Of a DNA stretch of 64,000 nucleotides, positions 23,468 through 33,192 are shown piece by piece. The notes under the pieces were generated by a model, which worked only from the letters and a program-made list of their open reading frames with translations, searched no databases and was not told the DNA's origin. Within the stretch, counting starts at the first letter, position 1; the number at the start of each line of letters is the position of its first letter. Source of the stretch: Gautieria morchelliformis (taxonomy: Eukaryota > Basidiomycota > Agaricomycetes > Gomphales > Gomphaceae); NCBI GenBank assembly GCA_015179125.1, contig WHVA01000033.1, positions 62,001 to 126,000 of the forward strand, in the 5' to 3' direction. The translations under genes and the position numbers were made by a program.

Positions 23468-24121
23468 TGTTACGACCGTGCATTTCTGACTTCCGACCTT
23501 CAGTTCCGCAACACTTTCCGCCCCTCCGATATTTCCGACATTCCGCCCATTGTTCTACTCCCTTGTTCTTTCAACTCTATTACTTGGACCCACCGGACCC
23601 GCTTCATCGTTCATCAAGACCATATGTCCAGCCCTCCTTGTGTTTCATTGTCAGATATGTTTTCCTGACCCCTTGTTCTTTGCCATTGTTTTACCTTACC
23701 CTGAACCCCCCTTGTAGTCCCATTGTTCCCAATTAGTTAGTTCCCACGCATTGTCTACTCGACTTCCGCTTCCCCTGGAATTTGCTTAGTACCATCTCAT
23801 TACCTGTTGTCTCAGCTCTTTGTATAAAAGCTTGTCATGTATGTCTGTTATTCTGCAATCAGATAATCGCCTTCAATACTTGATTTCCTTCGCTCCATAT
23901 CCTGTTCTTAGCACAGCGAGTCTAGCAAGACCTCCATCTCTCTGCCTTCCGTCTTCTGCCTCAGTTCCGCCTCAAGTTCCGACCAACCTTTAGTTCAGCA
24001 CTTTCCGACTTCCGACTCATTTCCGAAATACCTAGGATGATAGTTCATTGGGGGCGCAACCTACAAGTTGAAGCCGCTGTCCTTTCCAGTTCCGACTTAG
24101 TGGAAATCTCGATACGTAACA
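23468..24121 (+). mobile_element. LTR (654 bp), family TGTTAC, right arm of an inverted pair
   Basis: Runs from TGTTACGACCG to GATACGTAACA and is preceded by the purine tract GAAGGGAGATAC. It mirrors the LTR at 20,179-20,910, and homology continues inwards through the leader into the start of the accessory ORF. The pair makes an imperfect inverted repeat with a total span of 3.9 kb. Confidence 0.85.
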
Positions 24122-24308
24122 AGTGCGCTGAGTTTGGCCCTGCCATAAATCTGGTGAAGTAAGTCTCTCAGCTGTCCGTGGATAACTTGTACAGCCCGGG
24201 CGCTTCATGCGCTCGGTAACTATTTGGTCCAGATGTTGTGTGATCAGATTACAATGAAGGCCCATGCGTTGGGGGTCAGGAGAGCTGACTAAGCCCACTC
24301 CCCAAACA

Positions 24309-24315
24309 TATAAAG
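24309..24315 (+). promoter_or_regulatory. TATA box of the heptad-repeat gene
   Basis: TATAAAG lies 110 bases before the ATG at 24,425. It is followed by a long C/T-rich leader (CTCCCCAGTTCC, CCCCTCCCACC), a common fungal promoter layout. The ATG context is TTACCATGG, which fits a good eukaryotic start. Confidence 0.6.
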
Positions 24316-24424
24316 GTCATGTGTCACGAGACGGTAGCTCCCCAGTTCCTTTCACCCCTCCCACCACCTTGTTGTACATTAGTTATGCTCTACCTTTATC
24401 TCTACATACTTCCCCCTCTTTACC

Positions 24425-25016
24425 ATGGCCCATCACATTCAATACCCTTTCACAATCCCCATAGCCAAAATTCATCCTGTCATCCATCCCAACCTTGTGC
24501 AGACCCCTCAAGAAGACATGTTTGACATCACCCATGCCCAATCCATGGAAGGTGTTATGAAGTCCCTCGTTTACATGCATGGTGAGTACAGTAATTTGTA
24601 AAACATCATACCGTGTGTTTATCTCTTCACACAAGACAAAAACCAAGTTTCCCATGATGTTGTTGAGATGGCTAGAAACCATGCAACCATTATCCGCAAC
24701 ACCCTTAAGTGTCACTTTAGCTACGTTAATGTTTTCTACTAACTGGTCATCCAACAGATTCAACACCTCAATTTGATGAAGGTGGCAATGCCGCAATCAT
24801 CACTGTGTTGAATCACCTCTGTCTTGCCGTCGACTGCATCAATGGCGCCGTTGACACCAACACAGTCGCAATGCACGCCATGGACGTCTGCTTTAATGGC
24901 ATTGACCAACGCTTTGGCAGCATTGACCAACCCTTTGACGGGATCTACCAACCTTTTGATGGGATTGATGAATGCTTTGGTGGCATCGACCAATGCTTTC
25001 ACAGCATTGACCAAGG
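24425..25016 (+). CDS. Heptad-repeat protein, 5' part, cut by an LTR
   Basis: The first exon (24,425-24,581) starts M-A-H-H-I-Q-Y-P-F-T-I-P. A 54-bp GT-AG intron (24,582-24,635, GTGAGT...CACAAG) is followed by D-K-N-Q-V-S-H-D-V-V-E-M. From about 24,780 a plus frame reads F-D-E-G-G-N-A-A-I-I-T-V-L and then heptads such as G-I-D-Q-R-F-G-S-I-D-Q-P-F-D. The join between these two coding parts is unclear: the frames differ, a possible acceptor is CCAACAG at 24,751-24,757, and no good donor is obvious. The repeat resumes after the inserted LTR, in the 26.1-27.6 kb array. I infer a coiled-coil protein of unknown function, now disrupted. A related C-terminal tail is at 8.1-8.2 kb. Confidence 0.55.
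24893..25016. repeat. 21-bp heptad-coding repeat, part before the LTR
   Basis: About six units of the same 21-bp repeat as at 7.9 and 26.1 kb. The last unit is interrupted after CAAGG by the LTR at 25,017, and CAAGG is repeated at 26,048-26,052 where the array resumes. Confidence 0.95.
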
Positions 25017-26047
25017 TGTCAAGATTGGTTTTTAGGCGTTAATATCGTGTATTAGTGAACACAGCGAATGCCCAAATAACTTGTGCGAATAAGTATGCCG
25101 TTCGGCGAATAGGTGAACCAATGAATGTTCACAAGATAAGAGGGTTGCCCGAATGGGGCTCGCCCTATCTACAGTCATAGCGAAATCGCCCGTGGCACTT
25201 GACGATGTAACATGCAAGGTGTCACGGAAGGGCTGTCTAAGTATTGACAATCCCTTCGTCAGTGAAGGTACTCCTTCGGAGCCCTTTGCCGACAGCACAG
25301 AAAATAGTTCAAAGGCAAAGGTAACGAAGATGAAGTATGAGAACTCACCAGTGATGCCTAAGTCCTCTTCTGGTCGAAGATAGAAATCTCCAGGAGGTGG
25401 CTCAAGACGATGATCACAGCAAGGTCAAGTTTGCACAAGATGGACGACGTATGATAATTGAACTGGGGAATATACATGCGAATGTAAACTACTTATATCG
25501 AATGCTCGTAAGGTATCAGCGAATAGGAAAGAGGCCGTCACGAGGCAGGGTTGGATAGGGGTGCGCGGTCATGATACTAAGTAGATGGAATAAACATACA
25601 ATAGAGTGAAGGAAGAGTGCGAACATGAAATGACGGAGAGTAAAGGTGGCGAAGGCACTTATGTACGAAATCATGTCTTGGGACCTGCATACATGCCACC
25701 CTGCACGGACTCTTCGTCCACTGGGTTGATCCCACACCACCGATGGAAGGAACACCCTGCAAACATACTTTGGCCATACGAAAACCCAAAGGGGTTGGAT
25801 TAAGAAGATGATGGGGTTAGTGATGAACCATCACGCCGGGTAAATGGTATCGATCATATTTGATGGTGTGCCTGCTGGCGAAATGTGCGAGCAGCGAATA
25901 GCGGTTCCGAGAATGGGGCAAACAGCGAATAGAGCGGATGTAGAGGATGAGTGGTCGAAGGGTGAGGCGAACTCTGGCCAAGGTGCTAGGGAGTGACGAG
26001 GGGGAACATAGAGGCAGTGGGGTAAGAGAAATAGACAGGTCATGACA
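25017..26047 (-). mobile_element. Solo LTR (1031 bp), family TGTCATGAC, perfect target duplication
   Basis: On the minus strand it runs from TGTCATGACC (26,047) to AATCTTGACA (25,017). The five bases on each side are CAAGG (25,012-25,016 and 26,048-26,052), so this is a clean insertion followed by loss of the internal part. It is the best reference copy for this family. Other copies are at 19,499, 27,636, 34,411 and 40,006. Confidence 0.97.
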
Positions 26048-26052
26048 CAAGG

Positions 26053-27635
26053 CTTCATGGCATTGACCAACACTTTGATGGGATCGACCAATGCTTTGAT
26101 CGCATTGACCAACGCTTTGACGGCATTGACCAACACTGTGACAGCATTGACCAACGCTTTGACAGCATTGACCAACCTTTTGAAGGGATCGATCGTCGAA
26201 TGCTTTGGCGGCATCAACCAATGCTTTGAAGGGATCAGCTAACACTATGATGCCATCGACCAACACTTTGATGTGATCGACCAACACTTTGATGCCATCG
26301 ACCAACACTTTGATGCCATTGACCAACACTTTCATGGCATTGACCAACACTTGTCATGGGATCGACCAACACTTTGGTGGCATCAACCAATGCTTTGACG
26401 GCATTGACCAACACTTTAATGATTTGCGAAAGGATAGGTACATTGAAAGGGTATCGCATTTTACAGGTCATGGGAGGGGGAAAAGGTGTGACCAACGCTT
26501 TGATGGCATCTACCAATGCTTTGGCAGCATTGACCAACCCTTTGATGGCATTGACCAACCCTTTGGCGGCATTGACCAACCCTTTGACAGGATCGACCAG
26601 CGCTTTGGTGGGATTGACGAACACTTTGACAGCATCAACCAACACTTTGATGGCATTGACCACCGCTTTGATGGCATTGACCAACACTTTGACTGGATCG
26701 ACCAATGCTTTGGTTGGATCAACAAACACTTTGATGGCATTGACTAACCCTTTGGCGGCATTGACCAACACTTTGACGGCATTGACCAACACTTTGACAG
26801 CATTGACCAACACTTTAATGGGATCGACAAATGCTTTGGCGGCATCAACCAACCCTTTGATGGCATCAACCAACCCTTTGACGGCATTAACCAACCCTTT
26901 GAAGGGATCAACCAATGCTTTGGTGGGATCGACCAACCCTTTGACAGGATCAACCAATGTTTTGGTGGGATCAATGAACACTTTGATGTCAACCAACCCT
27001 TTGACAGGATTGACCAATGCTTTGGTGGGATCAACGAACACTTTGACACCATCAACCAACCCTTTGGCAGCATCAACCAACCCTTTGGCAGCATCAACCA
27101 ATGCTTTGACAGCATTGACCAACACTTTAATGATTTGTGAAAGGATAGGTACATTGAAAGGGTATCGCATTTTACAGGTCGTGGGAGGGGGAAAAGGTGT
27201 GACCAATGCTTTGATGGCATTGACCAACCCTTTGGCGGCATTGACCAACCCTTTGGTGGCATTGACCAACCCTTTGACAGGATCAACCAACGCTTTGGTG
27301 GGATCGACGAACGCTTTGACAGCATCAACCAACCCTTTGGCAGCATTGACCAACACTTTGACGGCATTGACCAACACTTTGATGGCATTGACCAACACTT
27401 TAATGGGGAGGGCATTGACCAACACTTTGACTGGATCGACAAATGCTTTGGTGGGATCGACAAATGCTTTGACGGCATCAACCAACCCTTTGGCGGCATT
27501 GACCAACACTTTGACAGCATTGACCAACACTTTGACGGCATTGACCAACACTTTAATGGATCAACAAATGCTTTGGCGGCATCAACCAACCCTTTGATGG
27601 CATCAACCAACCCTTCAACGGCGAGGGCATTGACC
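26053..27635. repeat. 21-bp satellite array coding F-D-G-I-D-Q-type heptads
   Basis: More than 60 imperfect copies of the 21-bp unit. Long open frames exist on both strands for this reason alone. The plus frame of the original heptads stays open over 26,289-26,747. A non-repeat segment of about 80 bp (from GATTTGCGAAAGG at about 26,421) recurs about 0.7 kb later (from about 27,132), so part of the array was duplicated as a block. The array ends at an LTR start at 27,636. Confidence 0.95.
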
Positions 27636-27835
27636 TGTCATGACCCGTCTATTTTGTATACCCAGTAACCTCGACACCCCACTTCTACGTCCTCCCTGTT
27701 TGCTCCTCACTGAATGCGCCGAACGTTTATTGGCTTTCACATCATTCGCACGTAGCAGCACTACCTGGACTCGATCAACGCCTCCTCCCCTCACCTCCAT
27801 GGCTCAAACCTCGACGGATGCTCCTCTGATCGGAT
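27636..27835 (+). mobile_element. 5' part of a TGTCATGAC-family LTR
   Basis: TGTCATGACCCGTCTATTT matches the start of the LTR at 19,499. The similarity fades by about 27,800-27,840, where Helitron-related sequence begins on the other strand, so this LTR is truncated. The right edge is approximate. Confidence 0.7.
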
Positions 27836-27849
27836 GGCACAACTCATTT

Positions 27850-28919
27850 TATTTCCTATACTTATTGGGTAGTGCTGCTATGCGATACGAATCGATATCA
27901 ATTGTGCCGTAATACTTTGTATTGTATCGTTTTAACCACTGCAGTGCTTCGAACACCATGCTTCGTCGGACACGGAACGTGGACCTCAACCACGCTTTGG
28001 GTATTGCTCCATGGCCAATGAGGGTTACAGCAACAACTTACCCAAGAATTTGTGGAGGTCGAGGCATTAAATTGCCTTCAATCATCTCTGAGAGTTCAGG
28101 AATGTTCATCTCGTATGAACTAACATTCCCTTTCATGCCTCGTTGCAGTGTATCTGGATCAAAGGGCTGCTTGGTTCGCCTCCTTGGATATAACTTGAAA
28201 ACAAATACACCAGGATAGACAAAGGCAATAAGGAGCTGTTTGGAGAAAGTAAGTGCTTGAAGTTGCCAGGGAATAGACCCGATCCACATCTGATTTGCTA
28301 ACGATAATTTGGGGGGGTGGTTTGATGTCGAGCTAAGTGACTTCCAACACTGTTCGCAGATGTGTGCTGTTGCATTGTCTCCCTCCCCTTGTATCGTGTC
28401 AAGGACAAGAAGATGCCCATTGATTGTCTCGTGCATCGGATGTGTGGCCTTTGGAACCAAATGATGGAGATTTGGGATATTTCGAAGAGGGACCCGCTGA
28501 AAACCATTCTCCTGAACCAGTAATTCTTGGGCACAAACTGTACACACTCCCAGTTCCAAAGCATGGTTCGAAGTCACTTCACGGAAAGCTCGAATGCATG
28601 CCTTCAGCACCTCCGGAGTTGCAACCTGAAAACATTCTGAGATGTCAGGCTCTGAATGCCCATTAAACTCCACCTCAAGCCTCTGATCCACCCAGCATAA
28701 TTTGTTCGTAATGTTCTTCCTTTTCCTTTTTTCGCCATGGCACTGTGTTTTTTGGTCAATGGCTTCTGCAAGCTGTGTTTTCTGCAGCGGACCCAGCGTT
28801 TGGACAAAATCCAGCAATGCCGCTCTTGTTCGCTTTGCTTCTCGTGTAAACGCTATACCAGGTAATGCACGTATGATCTCCTCTTTGGTGAGTACCGATG
28901 CATTAAACTCCATGGACAC
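27850..28919 (-). pseudogene. DUF6570-type N-terminal fragment of a basidiomycete Helitron
   Basis: From an ATG near 28,919 the minus strand encodes 293 residues with a cysteine-bearing segment (V-C-T-V-C-A-Q-E-L), C-E-Q-C-W, then L-A-N-Q-M-W-I-G-S-I-P and R-G-M-K-G-N-V. This combination is the DUF6570 region found upstream of the Rep domain in basidiomycete Helitrons. After R-P-P-Q-I-L-G the family sequence continues in another frame as V-T-L-I-G-H-G, then V-R-R-S-M-V-F-E-A-L-Q-W-L-K, to about 27,850, so one frameshift lies near 28,035. No Rep or helicase follows; the piece is cut off by the LTR fragment. DUF assignment is from memory of the motif pattern. Confidence 0.65.
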
Positions 28920-29640
28920 TGAACCATGAAAGTTTAGGTGTTTAAAGTTACCTTTCTTGTGCTGCTAATGTAATCAATAATTTTCTGCCTTCGCTATTCA
29001 CCAATAATCGGTTATAGCACCTGGTCCGTGCATGTCAGCTTGCGACAGTAACCCGGCTATAAAATGGAGTCATACATTTTGTTTCTGTATTAACTCTGCT
29101 CGTCTCTGTCATACAGTTGTCTTTAATACACTTAATGTCTTCTCCCTCACCTGCCTGTTCGCCACGCCCCTCGGATGCTACCTTACAGCAGCCCAAATCC
29201 ACACCACCCACTCCTATATCCTGCATGAGCTCCACTAGCCTTGGTGAGGCCACTGACGACCACGACGATTTCGAGTTTCTTCCGGGCAGATCTTGTCGAC
29301 TCAAACCGTTATTTAGGCACTTCCCAAATTACCCTATCACAAGTTGTTGCTTGGGACTGTGCTGGGACTGAAGACAGAGCTATCATCAAGTTTGGGAGCG
29401 ATGGGACATCTGCCATCAACACCCGTATGGAGATCAAGTTATGCTTCGTTGCTGAAATATCTACTTCTGACTTTTGGATGGATGCCGATGGTGGCTACAT
29501 GGGCAAAGCATTTGTTGATGGCACCATCCCTTCATTTGCCAAAACGAAGGGTTCATTGGTAATCGTTGAACCCCGGATGGAGCCTTGGAAGGACGACTTT
29601 CGACATGTCGTGAAAGCCTTCCGTTGGCTAGAGGACCAGA
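28920..29640 (+). other. Unrecognised region with a plus-strand open frame
   Basis: Plus-strand frames at about 29,137-29,371 (serine/proline-rich start, M-S-S-P-S-P-A-C-S-P) and 29,265-29,640 (containing V-V-A-W-D-C-A-G-T-E-D-R and S-D-F-W-M-D-A-D-G-G-Y) look more protein-like than chance but match nothing I know. The second frame runs straight into retroelement gag-like sequence at about 29,650. It could be a captured host gene fragment. Confidence 0.3.
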
Positions 29641-29644
29641 CGTG

Positions 29645-29828
29645 CCCACAAGCGACGAGTTCGAGGTCCACGCCCCAGGTGCAGCCCAGCGACACAACAG
29701 CTGATGCTACCCCGGACCAAGAGTCCAGGACGATAGAAGACGGTGAGATCTATGGATCTCGCCGCCCTCATCCCCTCAGTAGAGGATGAGGAAAACCCCC
29801 GATGGGAGGACGACACACATGATGGTGC
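29645..29828 (+). mobile_element. Gag-like N-terminal shard
   Basis: Plus-strand reading R-S-T-P-Q-V-Q-P-S followed by an acidic stretch matches the minus-strand gag-like region at about 10,220-10,500. It stops at the LTR at 29,829. Confidence 0.55.
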
Positions 29829-30336
29829 TGTTACAATACGATCGTCTGAGGTTACAGAGCGAGGTTCTGATAGGGAGGTCGGAGAGGGACTTGGCTTCAG
29901 CTTATGTGCTGCACCGACCCTACGCACAAGTCCCAACTTCAGAGGTAAATGAATAAGAGGCGAGGTTTGGCTTAAGAGACAAAGGCTTAGAAACTAACTA
30001 AGGATCAAAGGGTACGATAGTTGATTTTCAGACTGAGGAATAGGAATGCATACAGGGGGTTTATATAAGAGCGAGGGTAATCGGTCAGGGGCGAGCATAT
30101 GCGGGGGAGTCAGGGCAAGGTCAGGGTGAAGTCAATATATGAATGATGCGTGATGGAACGGGATCAGTAACTAAGGGGATTTGGGCATGGGATCAAGGTC
30201 GGATATGAGCTCAAGCTCAGGCTTGGGCTCGGGAGCAGGCTTAGAATCACAAGTACTCAGGCACGAGTATCACAAGGCTCGGGCTCAGAAAAAGGGTTGT
30301 ACCGGTAAGTAACTGGCCAAAGGCTAGGTCCTTACA
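29829..30336 (-). mobile_element. LTR (508 bp), TGTTAC superfamily
   Basis: Bounded by TGTTACAATACG and GTCCTTACA. Just inside on the right is GTATCCCCCCTTATGG, the same pyrimidine-rich mark that borders the LTRs at 20,910 and 23,468, so by analogy it is the 3' LTR of a minus-strand element. A partial inverted relative lies at about 39,789-40,005. Confidence 0.75.
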
Positions 30337-30495
30337 GTATCCCCCCTTATGGCCGAGACCCTCGAGGCCGTAATATGAACAAGGTTTGCCCATCCTCAAA
30401 TCTAGATCCTGGCCCGATGTTAAGTAGCCGGAAAGGCAAAGCTTAAATCGTAGCCGAGGTTAGATAAAAGGCTGTGTAGGAGGCAGCAAAACCAA

Positions 30496-31617
30496 GTGCC
30501 AACGAGTATGGTGCGCCCTCAAGCTTTATTCAACTCTGCCGTCGACGAGAACAGCGCTAGCAACGTGTTCGACCAGACCCTGCTCTCACAGGAGGACAGC
30601 ACCTTGGGTGAGTATTTGCCTGAGGTTCGACCTGAGGTGGTTCCGAGGCCCATCGAGGATGATGGTGCCATAGACATGCGGGAGCCGTGGCAGGAAGGGC
30701 CGAAAGGCAAAAAGGTGAGTGCCGAGTGGTCTTTGTAAGAACATCGCTGACTTGACTAGTACAAATGTATGCTGCTCACGTACCACCCCACCGACTTGTC
30801 CCTATACGGGTACAAGCTCGCCGACGGAGGACCTTGCGAGTGGCAACTCGCGACCAAGGCGGAGGCAAGGTGCGTGCGCTGCGAGGAGCGCGATTACACC
30901 TGTTTGTGCACCGTGAGCCTCAACTTTGGGCTTGCCAACCTTGGGGCCTGCATTTGGTGTAGGACACGGTCATTGGGCTGCAGTATAGCCCACGGCCACC
31001 GCAGCAAGGCAAACAAGGGGAAGGGCCAGGCGAGCGAGGCAGGCAAGAAGCGGCCGCGGAGTGAGGACAGCGAAGACGGACTGAGGCCGAGGAAGGCGGC
31101 CAAGGTTCAGGACGAGGTGGGGGACGACAACGACTCAAGTGATTGGGTCGAGTGGAATCTGGAGGTGAGGGTGGAGCGAATGGAAGCGAGGCTGAGCGAG
31201 GAAAAGGGGAAGGAGGTTGGGGAAGCGAGGCAGAGTGAGGGGAAGGAAGCTGAGGTGGAGGAAGGTCGGAAGGCAAAGAAGGACAAGAAGACGAAAAGGT
31301 CGGAGTGAAGTGCGGAGATGAGGGAACTGATAGCGGCGGTGAGGGATGTGGGGAAGAAGGTTGGCGAGGTTGGGGAGAAGGTATGCGAGTTGTTGGGGGA
31401 GTTTAGGGCAGCGAATGACAGGATGAATAGGGTGGATGTGGAATTCATGAGGATAAGGAGGAGGCGGAATTATTTGAAGCAAATGCAGGCAGCGAGAGAC
31501 TTGGCGGAATATGGGGGAAATGGGGGTTTAGTGGAGCGAAGCAGTAGTAGTAACGAGGAGGAGACAGGCAAGGAGAGCGAGGAGGGTGAGGTGGAGGACA
31601 TGAGGATGTTGGAGTAA
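30496..31617 (+). mobile_element. Third accessory ORF with Zn2Cys6-like cluster, beside an LTR
   Basis: A plus-strand ORF group begins at ATG 30,508 (M-V-R-P-Q-A-L-F-N-S-A), with an intron-like GTGAGT at 30,715. It continues with L-T-Y-H-P-T-D-L-S-L-Y-G and a cluster C-x2-C-x6-C-x15-C-x2-C-x6-C (about 30,870-30,985), then a K/E/R-rich helical region (about 31,000-31,600). It lies in the same place and orientation relative to its LTR as the ORFs at 21.0 and 23.3 kb. The family may splice here; I describe only the parts. It has at least one break. The function is unknown. Confidence 0.55.
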
Positions 31618-32238
31618 ACTAAAATAATGGGATAATGGAATTTTCTTGTCATTTTTCTTTTTTGTTGTTCGATTGCGAGGGATTTTTGTTATCTAACTAC
31701 TGGGGGGTCATGGGGGGTTAAACAAGGAAATGATCATAGAGCAGTCAAAGGTCCCGGCTTGCTGTTACGTATCGAGATTTCCACTAAGTCGGAACTGGAA
31801 AGGACAGCGGCTTCAACTTATGCGTTGCGCCCCCAATGAACTATCGTCCTAAGTATTTCAGAAATGGGTCGGAAGTCGGAAAGTCTTGAACTAAGAGTTA
31901 GTTGGAACTTGAGTCGGAACTGGGGCGGAAGGCGGAAGACGGAAGGCGGAGAGACGGAGGTCTTGCTAGACTCGCTGTGCTAAGAACAGGAGATGGAGCG
32001 AAGGAAATCATGTATCGAAGGCAATTATCTGATTGCAGAATAACAGACATACATGAGAGGCTTTTATACAAAGAGCTGAGACAACATGTAATGAGATGGT
32101 ACTAAGCAAATTCCGGGGGGAAGCGGGAGTCGGGTAGGCACATGTGGGAACTAACTAATTGGGAACAATGGGACTACAAGGGGGTTCAGGGTAAGGTAAA
32201 ACAATGGCAAAAAACAAGGGGTGGGAAAACATATCTGA

Positions 32239-33192
32239 GAGCCCGTTCGACTACGGAATCGTATGGAATCACACACCCAAAATGAGATCACGTTGATTCC
32301 AGATGATTCCGAAAATTGCGTGAGATTGTGTGGCCATTCAGCTGACACAATTTTGGAAATTGCCAACTTCTGCGATTGCAATTTTCATAGGTAAGTTGGA
32401 ATTCTGGTTCTGACCAGAATTCCTCGTTATTTTGAAAACCGAATCGCCTTCCATCATTACACCAGGTCGCTCTACGCACTACGTCATGGTGGTTCCCAGA
32501 TCGGACAAGCCAAAAAAGGAAAGCGTTGACTGGACAGCTGAAGAGGAGGCCAAGCTCGTCGCTGTACTCCTCCAAGCACGCAAGGGTGGTACTCAAGCAG
32601 AATTGGGCTGGAAGGCCACCACTTGGAGTCTTGTTGTCACGGCATTGGCAACAAAGTTCAGTCCTGTAGTAGCCAAGAAAATAGGACCCTGTAAGACGTG
32701 CTGGCAGCGCGTAAGTACCTTTTCAATTCTATACTACTGGTTTCTAATCTACTAGTTAGCTCAAGACACATTACAAGATAGTCAAAACATTCCGTGAGCA
32801 ACCTGGGTTCGGATGGAACGAGGGCAAGAAGCTTGTCATGGCATCGAAAGAGGTGTGGGATGTGTATATCCTGGTGCGTACATGTGCCGCGTATCTATTT
32901 GGTGTTTCTGGAGCCTCTCCGACGTGCCCCGTCTCAATCGGGAATGTACTGGCGCCATTGCTTTCTTCAAAGTGGTGCGGTGGCAGCAGTGCAGAGGAAA
33001 AATTCTGTGTTATGTGACAGAGTTTCAGTTTGGAAGTGTTCGGCTGCCTTCAGTGAAATTGAGCAAAATCACGCATTTTGAGTGTTGCGTTCGGTGGGCT
33101 GAATCTGAGCAAACCAGATCACAATACCACACCACCCGAATTGACATTGCATTTTCTAATTGCGAATTACAATTCCACCACCAAATGAGCTC
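32239..33192 (+). mobile_element. Non-autonomous PIF/Harbinger-like DNA transposon (954 bp)
   Basis: It splits an LTR whose uninterrupted sequence is known from 23.6 kb. Both flanks carry TGA (32,236-32,238 and 33,193-33,195), a 3-bp target duplication. The ends are inverted repeats, GAGCCCGTTCGACTACGGAAT on the left and GAGCTCATTTGGTGGTGGAAT from the right. A 3-bp duplication together with a Myb/SANT gene points to PIF/Harbinger. No DDE transposase is present. Confidence 0.8.
32486..32873 (+). CDS. Myb/SANT-like DNA-binding protein of the Harbinger-like element
   Basis: ATG 32,486 starts M-V-V-P-R-S-D-K-P-K-K and leads into W-T-A-E-E-E-A-K-L-V-A-V-L and C-K-T-C-W-Q-R, the first helices of a Myb/SANT-like domain. 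A 49-bp GT-AG intron (32,711-32,759) joins to L-K-T-H-Y-K-I-V-K and G-F-G-W-N-E-G-K-K, then V-W-D-V-Y-I-L before a probable second donor at 32,874 (GTGCGT). Harbinger elements usually code for a transposase plus such a Myb-like partner that helps the transposase bind DNA and reach the nucleus. The exons after 32,873 are not clear. The copy seems to have lost the transposase gene, so I infer it can move only if another copy supplies one. Confidence 0.7.

Noticed and set aside
26235-27597. Very long open frames on both strands (over 400 codons) through the 21-bp array, one reading V-L-V-N-A-V-K heptads
   Set aside because: Any frame of a 21-bp repeat without stops stays open. Only the F-D-G-I-D-Q frame connects to non-repeat coding sequence at 24.8 kb and 8.1 kb, so the others are treated as by-products.
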